This document shows, in pieces, positions 34,722 to 43,409 of a DNA stretch of 64,000 nt (positions within the stretch are counted from its first letter, which is position 1; every line of letters begins with the position of its first letter). The notes under the pieces are model-generated. The model saw nothing but the letters and a program-made list of their open reading frames with translations. It was not told where the DNA came from and searched no databases. The position numbers were made by a program, and so were the translations under genes. This DNA comes from GYS-P2D sp964414425. Lineage in GTDB: Bacteria; Bacteroidota; Bacteroidia; Chitinophagales; Saprospiraceae. The stretch spans positions 1-64,000 of the forward strand of contig CAYPWL010000018.1 in NCBI GenBank assembly GCA_964414425.1, written 5' to 3'.

Positions 34722-36440
34722 ATGTATTTTAATTCAAAGGGTAAAGATGAGATCACGTATGATGCAATAGTCATCGGGTCTGGTATCAGTGGTGGTTGGG
34801 CTGTAAAGGAGCTCACGGAAAAAGGGCTGAAGGTCCTCTGTCTCGAACGAGGTAGGATGCTTAAACATGGAGACTACCCTACTGCCAATCTCGAGACCTG
34901 GGAAGTACCCAATCGAGGTAGGCTATCACAGGAGGAACTAAAAGATTATAGCGTTCAACGGCGCACGGGCTATACAATCAATCAATACACCAAGCATCTA
35001 TGGCCTAAGGATACAGAACATCCGTATACGGAGACTAAGCCATTTGATTGGATCAGGGGATATCACGTGGGTGGTCGATCCATCATGTGGGGTAAGCACT
35101 GTTACAGATTATCAGACACCAACTTTGAAGAAAATCTAAAAGAAGGCGTTGCCATTGATTGGCCGATAAGATATAATGATATCAAGCCATGGTATGACTA
35201 TGTAGAATCTTTTGCTGGTATCAGTGGACAGAAAGAAAATAGTAAGTCTACTCCTAATGGAATATATCAACCCGCATTTGAGCTAAACTGTGTTGAGAAA
35301 GTAGCTCGTGATGCAGTAATGAAAGCATTTAACGGAGCAAGAATCATCTCACCGGGGAGAGTGGCACATATCACTAACAAAGGAGGTCACAATGGACGCG
35401 GCACATGTCTGACACGTAATCGGTGTATCAGAGGGTGTCCTTATGGTGCTTACTTCAGTTCGAATGCAGCCACGATCCCGCCGGCGGAGGCAACAGGTAA
35501 TCTGACTATAAGACCTCATTCGATAGCGCACTCGATCATATTTGACGATGAGACACAACTGGCCACAGGAGTAAATGTAATAGATGCCGAAACTCACGAG
35601 ACTCATGAGTTTTTTGCCAAAATCATATTCTGTAACGCATCAGCGCTACATAGTGCCGCCATATTGATGAACTCTAAGTCTGAGCGATTTCCTGATGGTA
35701 TGGGTAATGACAGCGGAGAGTTAGGTCACAATATCATGGATCACCACTTTAAGGCTGGAGCGACTGGATTCTACGAGGGATTTGAGGATAAATATTACAA
35801 GGGTCGCAAGCCTGCGGGTATATTCATCCCGAGGTTCCGAAATGTAGATGGCCCAAATAAAATGAAAGACTTCACCCGAGGATATGGATTTCAAGGTGGT
35901 GCCACTCGTTTAGGCTGGAATCGTCCTGCTGAAGCGATGATGGGTGCGCCTCTAAAAGATGAACTTTCTAACCCTGGCCAATGGCGTATGAATCTATTAG
36001 CCTTTGGCGAGTGTCTACCGTATCACGATAACAAGATGACGCTGAGGTACGACAAGCTCGACAAATGGGGTATCCCGACGTTAGACCTCGATGTCGAATG
36101 GAAGGAGAATGAATATGCCATGAGAAAAGACATGTCACTGACTGGAGCCGAAATGCTTGATGCAGCAGGATTCAAAAATATACAGCAGTATGACAATGTC
36201 AAGGACTCAAATCCTGGCAATGGTATCCATGAGATGGGTACGGCTCGTATGGGTCGAGATCCTAAGACGTCGGTATTGAACAAATGGAATCAAATACATG
36301 CTGTCAAAAATGTATTCGTGACTGATGGAGCATGTATGACCTCTGCTGCTAATCAAAATCCATCGATTACATATATGGCACTAACGGCTCGAGCTGTAGA
36401 CTACGCAGTAAAAGAGTATAATAAAGGCAACTTATCATAA
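34722..36440 (+). CDS. GMC family FAD-dependent oxidoreductase
   Basis: This is a 572-residue glucose-methanol-choline oxidoreductase. The FAD-binding motif is IVIGSGISGGWAV at about residues 17-29, followed by LCLERGRM; the C-terminal family end has HEMGTARMG and FVTDGACMTSAANQNPS. It has no signal of its own. The next gene encodes a Tat-signal small subunit, so the pair probably crosses the membrane together, as known for sorbitol/gluconate-type and glucoside 3-dehydrogenases. It likely oxidises a sugar or glycoside; the preceding isomerase supports that. The electron acceptor is unknown. Confidence 0.9.
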   Translation: MYFNSKGKDEITYDAIVIGSGISGGWAVKELTEKGLKVLCLERGRMLKHGDYPTANLETWEVPNRGRLSQEELKDYSVQRRTGYTINQYTKHLWPKDTEHPYTETKPFDWIRGYHVGGRSIMWGKHCYRLSDTNFEENLKEGVAIDWPIRYNDIKPWYDYVESFAGISGQKENSKSTPNGIYQPAFELNCVEKVARDAVMKAFNGARIISPGRVAHITNKGGHNGRGTCLTRNRCIRGCPYGAYFSSNAATIPPAEATGNLTIRPHSIAHSIIFDDETQLATGVNVIDAETHETHEFFAKIIFCNASALHSAAILMNSKSERFPDGMGNDSGELGHNIMDHHFKAGATGFYEGFEDKYYKGRKPAGIFIPRFRNVDGPNKMKDFTRGYGFQGGATRLGWNRPAEAMMGAPLKDELSNPGQWRMNLLAFGECLPYHDNKMTLRYDKLDKWGIPTLDLDVEWKENEYAMRKDMSLTGAEMLDAAGFKNIQQYDNVKDSNPGNGIHEMGTARMGRDPKTSVLNKWNQIHAVKNVFVTDGACMTSAANQNPSITYMALTARAVDYAVKEYNKGNLS

Positions 36441-36452
36441 ACTTGAAAGATC

Positions 36453-37010
36453 ATGAAACGTAGAAAAGCACTACAGTATACAGGGTTTCTTACCGCTGCA
36501 GGATTAGCGGGTGGTGGCATTGTCACAACTATGGTAAGTGGATGTAAGACAAGCGCGGCAAATACGGCCTCAGAAGTAGCCGGTTGGAATATGGCTCAAA
36601 TCCAGAGACTCAGAGCCATCTCTAACGTGATTATACCATCAACAGATACGCCTGGAGCCCTTGATGCTGATATCGCCAATGATATGGCCATACACGTCAA
36701 TAGCAACTTTGATGAAGAGGAGAAAAATCTATATCTGCAAGGTCTCGAAGACTTAGAGAACAGGAGCCTTACTCAATACGAGAAAGGATTTACTGAATTA
36801 GAGCTTGCAGAGCAGGAATCTATACTCAAAGAGATAGGAGACGAAGAAGGTGAGGATAATTTCTTCTACGCAAGTAGATCAATGACGACGTACTTATTCT
36901 TCACAAGTGAAGTCGGTGCCACACAAGTCCTAAACCATCTACCTATACCTGGAGAATATCAAGGATGTATAGATTATAAAGAAGTTGGCTCGACGTGGGC
37001 TATCAATTAA
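36453..37010 (+). CDS. Gluconate 2-dehydrogenase subunit 3 family protein (Tat signal)
   Basis: This is a 185-residue small subunit of membrane-associated sugar dehydrogenases. It begins MKRRKALQYTGFLTAAGLAGGG, a twin-arginine-like leader that ends in a possible lipobox-like SGC near residue 31. The mature part has the family pattern LRAISNVIIPSTDTPGALDA and ends EYQGCIDY. It is 12 bases after the GMC gene and probably escorts it through the Tat system. It overlaps the next gene's upstream frame but not its preferred start at 37025. Confidence 0.85.
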   Translation: MKRRKALQYTGFLTAAGLAGGGIVTTMVSGCKTSAANTASEVAGWNMAQIQRLRAISNVIIPSTDTPGALDADIANDMAIHVNSNFDEEEKNLYLQGLEDLENRSLTQYEKGFTELELAEQESILKEIGDEEGEDNFFYASRSMTTYLFFTSEVGATQVLNHLPIPGEYQGCIDYKEVGSTWAIN

Positions 37011-37024
37011 TTAATATTCAATTC

Positions 37025-37480
37025 ATGAAAAAATTTCTGTTTCTATTAGTTCTTGGCACTTGGATATTAACATCGTGTGATGCTAAAGTCAATAGACCTG
37101 ATCCTGTATTGTCTGAGAATAAGGTCGCACAGCAAAATGCTAAGGTCGAACAAGCATTGGTCCCCGAAGGAGTACCGCTCGCAGCATCAGGCGTGCAGCA
37201 CTATGTATGCCCCAACGCATGCGCAGGTAGCGGTGGCGACTCAACAGGAACTTGTTCGATATGTGGTAGTGCTTATGAACATAATCAGGCCTTTCACGAT
37301 ACTCCAGCAGCGGCACCTGTAGCAACTTCTAATGCTGCGACTACTCCAGAGCCACCTCAAAACGATGCAGGAATATGGCATTATACCTGTAGCAACGGTT
37401 GCTCAGGTGGAGCTGGAAGTACTGTAGCATGTTCACAATGCGGAAATATGCTTACACACAATACCGCCTATCATAATTAA
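37025..37480 (+). CDS. Cysteine-rich lipoprotein with two metal-site-like repeats
   Basis: This is a predicted lipoprotein (signal MKKFLFLLVLGTWILTSC, lipid-bearing Cys18). The start at 37025 is chosen because it begins the signal peptide; a frame from 36995 is longer but adds untypical residues. The mature protein has two related units: Cys62, Cys66, Cys77, Cys80, His86, His91 and Cys122, Cys126, Cys136, Cys139, His145, His150. The arrangement is C-x3-C, about ten residues, C-x2-C-G, then HN-x-A-[FY]-H. This suggests a bound metal (zinc or iron) in each unit; it has no CxxCH heme motif. It is the last gene in the GMC operon, 14 bases after subunit 3, so a part in electron transfer or metal supply is conceivable but unproven. 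Confidence 0.75.
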   Translation: MKKFLFLLVLGTWILTSCDAKVNRPDPVLSENKVAQQNAKVEQALVPEGVPLAASGVQHYVCPNACAGSGGDSTGTCSICGSAYEHNQAFHDTPAAAPVATSNAATTPEPPQNDAGIWHYTCSNGCSGGAGSTVACSQCGNMLTHNTAYHN

Positions 37481-37495
37481 TGGAATAAAAAAAGT

Positions 37496-37541
37496 AGAAT
37501 GCGACGACTCTTCGTTAACGAAGAGCGTCGTGCATTTTTTG
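37496..37541. terminator. Bidirectional terminator, overlapping the sucD stop codon
   Basis: The core CTCTTCGTTAACGAAGAG is a perfect 18-base palindrome, extended by GCGACG and CGTCGT arms with one bulged A. On the plus strand it is followed by TTTTTT, ending the lipoprotein operon. On the minus strand, TTCTACTTTTTTTATT follows, ending sucD, whose TAA lies in the loop. Confidence 0.8.
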
Positions 37542-38384
37542 CCCTATCGTGGCTGGTGAGCTTACTACATGTATACCGCAATCAGCCATGATCTTCATCT
37601 TAGCTTCGGCTGTATCTTCAGCACCACCAATTATAGCACCAGCGTGCCCCATAGTTCTTCCCTTAGGCGCTGTCTGTCCTGCGATAAATCCTACAACAGG
37701 TTTTGTACCGTGCTCTTTGATGTAGCGAGCAGCTTCCGCCTCCATACCTCCACCGATCTCACCTATCATAACGATTCCTTCAGTATCTGGATCATTCATC
37801 AGTAGTTCGACTGCTTCCTTAGTTGTAGTTCCTACGATAGGATCACCGCCTATACCTATACAAGTAGATTGCCCCATACCTACCTTGGTAACTTGGTCAA
37901 CTGCCTCGTAAGTAAGCGTACCTGAACGGCTCACAATCCCTATTGATCCAGGGTTATGGATAAAGCCAGGCATGATGCCTAATTTAGCCTCTCCTGGAGT
38001 TATAATACCAGGACAGTTAGGTCCTATAAGTCTTGTGTCATACCCGCCGATGAAAGCCTTAACTTTCACCATATCCTGTACTGGGATACCTTCCGTGATG
38101 CATACGATCACTTTAATACCAGCAGCAGCAGACTCCATGATTGCATCAGCTGCAAATCTCGGTGGAACAAAGATGATAGAGGTGTCAGCGCCATCTTTGG
38201 CAACCGCATCAGATACTGTATTGAATACAGGTCTATCCAGATGCTTATGTCCTCCTTTACCCGGTGTTACTCCACCTATGACATTAGTACCATAAGCAAT
38301 CATTTGTTCTGAGTGGAATGTCCCCTCTTTACCAGTAAAACCTTGTACTACTACTCTACTATCTTTATTTAATAAGACACTCAT
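37515..38384 (-). CDS. sucD: Succinyl-CoA synthetase alpha subunit
   Basis: SucD forms succinate and ATP from succinyl-CoA in the citric acid cycle, with the beta subunit SucC (not in this window). It shows the CoA-binding start VVVQGFTGKEGTFHSEQM, the middle GPNCPGIITPGE and the phosphorylated His in MGHAGAIIGG. The 289-residue length is normal. It is separated from the DivIC gene by 13 bases, so they may be co-transcribed, and it ends in the bidirectional terminator. Confidence 0.95.
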   Translation of the reverse strand: MSVLLNKDSRVVVQGFTGKEGTFHSEQMIAYGTNVIGGVTPGKGGHKHLDRPVFNTVSDAVAKDGADTSIIFVPPRFAADAIMESAAAGIKVIVCITEGIPVQDMVKVKAFIGGYDTRLIGPNCPGIITPGEAKLGIMPGFIHNPGSIGIVSRSGTLTYEAVDQVTKVGMGQSTCIGIGGDPIVGTTTKEAVELLMNDPDTEGIVMIGEIGGGMEAEAARYIKEHGTKPVVGFIAGQTAPKGRTMGHAGAIIGGAEDTAEAKMKIMADCGIHVVSSPATIGQKMHDALR

Positions 38385-38397
38385 GTGTTTGACTTAG

Positions 38398-38700
38398 TTA
38401 TTGTATTATGTATACGTCCTCTCCTTTCTTACTGATGTAGTATTTTTCTCGTGCGAACTTTTCCTTATTTCCAGTAAGGTCAGCATACTCACTACGGGCA
38501 TCTGCAAGCTTGACTTTATAATCTCGCTCACTGTTTTTTAATTCAGTGATTTGCCGATTCAACTTTATCTGCTTGACAACGCTGTGTTTTCGATCTAAAA
38601 ATAAAATCCAAACCACGAAACACAGTATTGTAAGCGTGTATTTATTTAACCAACTAATTGATTTCAGCCTATTATTAATCTTACTGATGAACTCCATCAT
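38398..38700 (-). CDS. Septum formation initiator family protein (DivIC/FtsB-like)
   Basis: This is a 100-residue single-pass membrane protein. A hydrophobic helix at about residues 20-37 is followed by a coiled coil with LNRQITELKNSERDYKVKL and the family's YISKKGEDVYII ending. DivIC/FtsB proteins connect early and late parts of the cell-division machinery. In Bacteroidota the gene is often beside eno, as here (22 bases after it). Confidence 0.85.
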   Translation of the reverse strand: MMEFISKINNRLKSISWLNKYTLTILCFVVWILFLDRKHSVVKQIKLNRQITELKNSERDYKVKLADARSEYADLTGNKEKFAREKYYISKKGEDVYIIQ

Positions 38701-38722
38701 ATAAAGATAAATAATAATATGA

Positions 38723-40006
38723 TTATCGCATCAGCGCTTTCCCTGGAAAGACACCATCGCTTCCTAACTCCTCCTCGATTCTTAATAGTTGGTTATACTT
38801 AGCGATTCGGTCACTCCGTGATGCAGATCCTGTCTTTATCTGTCCCGTGTTGAGGGCAACAGCAAGATCTGCAATAGTAGTATCTTCCGTCTCACCAGAT
38901 CTATGACTCATAACTGAAGTAAAACCATTAGCCGTTGCCATACTTACAGCATCAATTGTCTCTGTCAGACTACCGATCTGATTCACCTTAACTAAAATAG
39001 AGTTAGCTGCTTTTTGTTCTATACCCTTCTTGAGTCTATCTGTATTTGTCACGAACAAGTCGTCCCCTACAATCTGAACTCTATCTCCTATAGTCGCATT
39101 GAGCTTAACCCAGCCATCCCAGTCATCCTCGTGTAATCCATCCTCAATCGACAGAATCGGATAGTTATCAACCCACTCCTTCCAATAGGAAATCATATCA
39201 TCTGATGATAGCTTATCTCCTGTACTCTTATGCAAGACGTACATCTTATCCTTCTCATCATAAAACTCCGAAGCTGCAGCATCCATTGCAATCATCACAT
39301 CATCACCGGGCTTATAACCAGCTTTCTCGATTGATGTTAGTACAATCTCTATAGCTTCCTTGTTACTCTTAATATTAGGTGCAAATCCACCCTCATCTCC
39401 AACATTTGTTGAATAGCCCTTACTCTTGAGTACTGCCTTCAAGTTGTGGAATATCTCGACACCCATACGCAAAGCATGAGAGAATGTCTCTCCGCCAACA
39501 GGCATCACCATGAACTCTTGAAAGTCTATGCTATTATCCGCATGAGAACCACCGTTAAGGATATTCATCATCGGGACAGGGAGTGTGTGAGCATTTACAC
39601 CACCTATGTATCTGTATAGTGGCAAGTTAAGCTCTCCTGCTGCAGCATGAGCTGTCGCAAGCGATACCCCTAAGATAGCATTTGCTCCTATCTTGGCTTT
39701 ATTGTGGGTGCCGTCAAGCTCTAACATAATCTGATCAATCTGTCTCTGATCAAATACGCTTACGCCAACGAGCGCATTAAGTAAATCTTCATTTACATGT
39801 TCGACCGCTTTTATTACACTTTTACCCATGTAAAAGTCTTTCTGGCCGTCCCTTAGTTCAACTGCCTCATACTTGCCAGTAGATGCACCGGATGGCACAG
39901 CAGCTCTACCGACTATTTCGTTCTCAGTAATAATCTCTACTTCTACTGTAGGATTACCACGAGAATCCAATATCTGTCTTCCTATGATATCTACAATTTC
40001 ACTCAT
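38723..40006 (-). CDS. eno: Enolase
   Basis: Enolase converts 2-phosphoglycerate to phosphoenolpyruvate in glycolysis. It shows VPSGASTGKYEA, the magnesium-binding SIEDGLHEDDWDG and GDDLFVTN, and the catalytic SHRSGETEDTTIADLA. The length, 427 residues, is normal. Its start overlaps the carA stop by 4 bases (ATGA), so the genes are translationally coupled. Confidence 0.97.
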   Translation of the reverse strand: MSEIVDIIGRQILDSRGNPTVEVEIITENEIVGRAAVPSGASTGKYEAVELRDGQKDFYMGKSVIKAVEHVNEDLLNALVGVSVFDQRQIDQIMLELDGTHNKAKIGANAILGVSLATAHAAAGELNLPLYRYIGGVNAHTLPVPMMNILNGGSHADNSIDFQEFMVMPVGGETFSHALRMGVEIFHNLKAVLKSKGYSTNVGDEGGFAPNIKSNKEAIEIVLTSIEKAGYKPGDDVMIAMDAAASEFYDEKDKMYVLHKSTGDKLSSDDMISYWKEWVDNYPILSIEDGLHEDDWDGWVKLNATIGDRVQIVGDDLFVTNTDRLKKGIEQKAANSILVKVNQIGSLTETIDAVSMATANGFTSVMSHRSGETEDTTIADLAVALNTGQIKTGSASRSDRIAKYNQLLRIEEELGSDGVFPGKALMR

Positions 40007-41115
40007 GATTTATGACTTTCTATTAATTCAACAAATTGATCAAACAAATACCTACTATCATGTGGTCCAGGTGACGACTCTGGATGATATTGCACGCTAA
40101 ATGCAGGCAGATACTTATGCTTTATACCTTCGACTGTATTATCGTTTAGATTGAGGTGTGAGACTTCTACTATGTCTTCACTCTTTTTGATAGCATCAGG
40201 GCTAACACCAAATCCGTGATTCTGTGACGTTATCTCACACTTACCTGTGATTAAGTTCTTCACGGGATGGTTTATTCCACGATGACCATGATGCATTTTA
40301 TAGGTTGGTATGCCTAATGCCAACGATAAAATCTGATGTCCTAAGCAAATACCAAAAAGTGGCTTTTTCTCATTTAAAACTTCCTTAGCAAACTTTATGG
40401 CATAATCCATTGTAGATGGATCACCAGGTCCATTTGACAAGAAGTATCCGTCAGGATTCCATGCCTTCACCTCAGCATATGGTGTCTTTGCAGGAAATAC
40501 TTTTACCTGACAACCTCGTTCTACAAAACATCTTAAAATATTCTTCTTGGTACCTAAGTCAAGCACCGCTACTTTGTGCGCTGCATCTGCTGATCCAAGA
40601 TCATAGATTTTTGTTGTTGACACTTTACTTGCCAGCTCTAATCCATCCATAGAAGGAGCTACCTGTAGTTGCTTTTTGAGATCCTCGATTGAGTTTCCGT
40701 CTGTAGACGATGCAATTAGAGCGTTCATCGCTCCTTTACTCCTGATATGTTTTACTATTGCTCTTGTATCTACATCCGAGATTACGACGACATTCTGCGA
40801 CTCAAAAAATGAGTGTATGTCATCAGTAGCAAGTAGTCTGCTAAACTCAGTAGTGAAGTTTTTACAGATCAGCCCTGATATCTGTATCTTTTCTGATTCT
40901 ACATCAGTATCCCTGACTCCGTAATTTCCAATATGGGCATTGGTCGTTACCATGATCTGACCGTTATATGACGGGTCAGTAAATACCTCTTGATAACCGG
41001 TCATACCAGTATTGAAGCATATTTCTCCGATGCTAACACCGCTTGCCCCATACGACGTGCCGTGATACACTGAACCGTCCTCTAATAGCAGTAGCGCTTT
41101 ACCTGCAGAGCTCAT
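40003..41115 (-). CDS. carA: Carbamoyl-phosphate synthase small subunit
   Basis: CarA is the glutaminase part of carbamoyl-phosphate synthase, supplying ammonia for pyrimidine and arginine synthesis. The glutamine amidotransferase triad is seen in GICLGHQ (Cys) and YHPESSPGP (His, Glu). The start is set at 41115 because a Bacteroidota minus-7 element (41137-41144) lies just upstream; the ATG at 41139 would begin before it. The gene leads an operon with eno, the DivIC gene and sucD. Confidence 0.95.
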   Translation of the reverse strand: MSSAGKALLLLEDGSVYHGTSYGASGVSIGEICFNTGMTGYQEVFTDPSYNGQIMVTTNAHIGNYGVRDTDVESEKIQISGLICKNFTTEFSRLLATDDIHSFFESQNVVVISDVDTRAIVKHIRSKGAMNALIASSTDGNSIEDLKKQLQVAPSMDGLELASKVSTTKIYDLGSADAAHKVAVLDLGTKKNILRCFVERGCQVKVFPAKTPYAEVKAWNPDGYFLSNGPGDPSTMDYAIKFAKEVLNEKKPLFGICLGHQILSLALGIPTYKMHHGHRGINHPVKNLITGKCEITSQNHGFGVSPDAIKKSEDIVEVSHLNLNDNTVEGIKHKYLPAFSVQYHPESSPGPHDSRYLFDQFVELIESHKS

Positions 41116-41136
41116 AACGTGGGTTTTAATCGCCCG

Positions 41137-41144
41137 CAAATATA
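41137..41144 (-). promoter_or_regulatory. Minus-7 promoter element for carA (TATATTTG)
   Basis: On the minus strand TATATTTG fits TAnnTTTG exactly, 21 bases before the chosen carA start. No TTG is at the standard distance, because the rplQ terminator occupies that place. The element immediately follows that terminator's T-run. Confidence 0.55.
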
Positions 41145-41146
41145 TT

Positions 41147-41181
41147 AAAAAAGGCGATCTCTAATCGTTAGAGATCGCCTT
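41147..41181 (-). terminator. Rho-independent terminator of the ribosomal supercluster (after rplQ)
   Basis: On the minus strand AAGGCGATCTCTAA pairs perfectly with TTAGAGATCGCCTT around a 3-base loop, followed by a T-run (TTTTTT counting into the stem). It begins 28 bases after the rplQ stop. Confidence 0.92.
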
Positions 41182-41208
41182 TATAAATTTTATAATATAA
41201 TCTTTCTA

Positions 41209-41691
41209 CTACTCTTCTTCGCTGGCTCCTATAGTAGTTGCTGCAGCTGCTACGGCCGCTCCTGTGGCCTTACGACGTCCACGACGTGTACGCTTCTTGC
41301 CAGCCCCTGATCCTGTTGCCTCTAACAGCGTTTCGTTGAAATCAACTAACTCTATCATTGCCATCTCAGCACCATCACCTTTTCTAAATCCGGTCTTTAT
41401 GATTCTGGTATACCCCCCAGGTCTACCTGCCACTTTAGGTCCTACAGTTGTAAACAATTCATTTACTGAATCCTTGTCCTGTAGCTTACTAAACACTATC
41501 CTTCTACTATGAGTCGAGTTGTTCTTCGACTTAGTGATTATTGGCTCAACGAATACTCTCAAGGCTTTAGCTTTAGCCGTCGTTGTATTTATTCTTTTGT
41601 ACGTAATCAAAGCAGTAGCAAGATTCTTAAGTGTAGCAGCTCTGTGCCCTTTCTTTCTACCTAAGTGATTAAACTTCTTCCCGTGTCTCAT
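41209..41691 (-). CDS. rplQ: Ribosomal protein L17
   Basis: Large-subunit protein near the exit of the peptide tunnel. Residues 1-120 have the family core (MRHGKKFNHLGRKKGHRAA), and the remaining 40 residues are a Bacteroidota-type Lys/Arg- and Ala-rich tail ending in an acidic stretch. It is last in the supercluster, 35 bases after rpoA. Confidence 0.96.
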   Translation of the reverse strand: MRHGKKFNHLGRKKGHRAATLKNLATALITYKRINTTTAKAKALRVFVEPIITKSKNNSTHSRRIVFSKLQDKDSVNELFTTVGPKVAGRPGGYTRIIKTGFRKGDGAEMAMIELVDFNETLLEATGSGAGKKRTRRGRRKATGAAVAAAATTIGASEEE

Positions 41692-41726
41692 GTCTCTTGA
41701 ATAGTTTGATTAAATGAGTCCTATAT

Positions 41727-42725
41727 CTAGTCCTCCTCTAATTTATATTTTGATAAATCCATACCGAAAGTCAGACCTTTAATAGTCAACAACTCTTCGA
41801 TCTCCACCAATGATTTCTTACCAAAGTTTCTAAACTTCAATAATTCGTGAGTATCAAACTTCACTAACTCACCTAAAGAGTTAATCTTAGCGGCTTTCAG
41901 ACAGTTGTAAGCTCTTACTGATAAGTCGAGATCTTCCAAAGAAGTCTTCAACAACTTACGCATATGTAAGATGTGCTCATCAACAATATCTTCTTCTCGC
42001 TTCGTGCTATCTTCGAAGGTGATATTCTCATCAGTGATCAACATCAAGTGTTGAATCAATATTTTTGATGCCTCTTTTACGGCATCTTCAGGATGGATTG
42101 TACCATCAGTCTTGATATCAAGTGTGAGCTTTTCATAATCAGTTTTTTGGCCGACACGAGTATTCTCGATTTTATATGCCACTTTCTTAATCGGCGTATA
42201 AATAGCATCCACTGGTATTACTCCGATTGGTGCATCTTTTGGAAGATTTTCATCAGCTGCAACATACCCGCGTCCTTTAGTCACAATGAACTCCATCTCA
42301 AGACTTACGAAAGGCTCCATATTACAGATCACATGTTCTGGATTCATGATCTTGAACACGTTAGTAAAAGACTCTATATCTCCTGCTTTGAATTGCTCTT
42401 GACCAGAAATAGTCAAGTATATCTTTTCTTCTGTCGAGTCATCATCCTCAATCAACTTCTTAAGTCTGATCTGCTTCAGGTTCAGGATGATATCAATTAC
42501 ATCTTCAACAACTCCTTTTATTGAAGAGAACTCATGTTCTACCCCAGCAACTCTTACTGCTGATATTGCCCAACCTTCTAATGAAGATAAAAGTACTCTT
42601 CTAATTGAGTTTCCTATCGTCTGTCCAAAACCTGGCTCCAACGGCTTAAACTCAAATGAACCATCGAATTCATCTGCTTTTTGAAGAAGTATCTTGTTAG
42701 GCTTTTGAAAATTTAATATGCTCAT
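41727..42725 (-). CDS. rpoA: RNA polymerase alpha subunit
   Basis: Alpha assembles RNA polymerase and contacts activators. The N-terminal dimerisation and assembly domain (about 1-230) includes EPGFGQTIGNSIRRVLLSS, and the C-terminal domain (about 260-320) has the two-helix-hairpin pattern LDLSVRAYNCLKAAKINSLG and LLKFRNFGKKSLVEI. The 332-residue length is normal. It lies between rpsD and rplQ as in most bacteria. Confidence 0.98.
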   Translation of the reverse strand: MSILNFQKPNKILLQKADEFDGSFEFKPLEPGFGQTIGNSIRRVLLSSLEGWAISAVRVAGVEHEFSSIKGVVEDVIDIILNLKQIRLKKLIEDDDSTEEKIYLTISGQEQFKAGDIESFTNVFKIMNPEHVICNMEPFVSLEMEFIVTKGRGYVAADENLPKDAPIGVIPVDAIYTPIKKVAYKIENTRVGQKTDYEKLTLDIKTDGTIHPEDAVKEASKILIQHLMLITDENITFEDSTKREEDIVDEHILHMRKLLKTSLEDLDLSVRAYNCLKAAKINSLGELVKFDTHELLKFRNFGKKSLVEIEELLTIKGLTFGMDLSKYKLEED

Positions 42726-42774
42726 GATAGATTTAAGAGTTGATCAATAAAAAGACTTTCGAAAACAGGCAGTA

Positions 42775-43386
42775 TTACTTAGAATACAATTCTACAATTA
42801 ACTGCTCATTAATTTTCTCTGGGATATTCTCCCGTTCTGGCATCTCGAGGAACTTCCCCTCCATTACATCAGGATTCCACTCTAACCAGCTCCACTTCTT
42901 AACCTCTTTGTTAGATGCGATGCTATTACCGATGACTTCTAAACCTTGAGACTTTCCTCTCACCTGAATAGAATCTCCCGGTCGTAACATTACTGAAGGG
43001 ATGTTAGTCAAAATACCGTTAACACAGATGTGCTTATGTGTGACTAACTGTCTTGCGGCTCTACGAGTAGGCGCAATACCTAATCTATATACTGTATTGT
43101 CCAGCCTTGCCTCTAACATCTGTAATAAGATCTCACCAGTTACACCTTTCTTGCTATTTGCTTTAGCAAAGATGTTTCTAAACTGACGCTCCAATACACC
43201 ATAAGTGTATTTTGCTTTTTGCTTCTCCATTAACTGAAGTGCGTAGTCAGACTTTTGCTTCCTTCTTCTTGAAGGACCGTGCTGACCAGGAGGATATTTC
43301 TTCTTATCGAACTCTCTACTTGGACCGTAGATCGCTTCCCCTAGTGCTCTCGCTTTTTTTGCCTTTGGGCCTGTATATCTTGCCAT
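42775..43386 (-). CDS. rpsD: Ribosomal protein S4
   Basis: Small-subunit assembly protein that binds 16S rRNA first. It shows the start MARYTGPKAKKARALGE and the S4 RNA-binding domain with RLDNTVYRLGIAPTRRAARQ. The zinc-binding cysteines of some S4 proteins are absent. It lies 23 bases after rpsK. Confidence 0.97.
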   Translation of the reverse strand: MARYTGPKAKKARALGEAIYGPSREFDKKKYPPGQHGPSRRRKQKSDYALQLMEKQKAKYTYGVLERQFRNIFAKANSKKGVTGEILLQMLEARLDNTVYRLGIAPTRRAARQLVTHKHICVNGILTNIPSVMLRPGDSIQVRGKSQGLEVIGNSIASNKEVKKWSWLEWNPDVMEGKFLEMPERENIPEKINEQLIVELYSK

Positions 43387-43409
43387 TATAAATTAAAGTC
43401 TGGTGGTTC

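Noticed and set aside
37025..37480. Cytochrome c partner for the GMC dehydrogenase
   Set aside because: The cysteines are C-x3-C and C-x2-C-G with no CxxCH heme motif.
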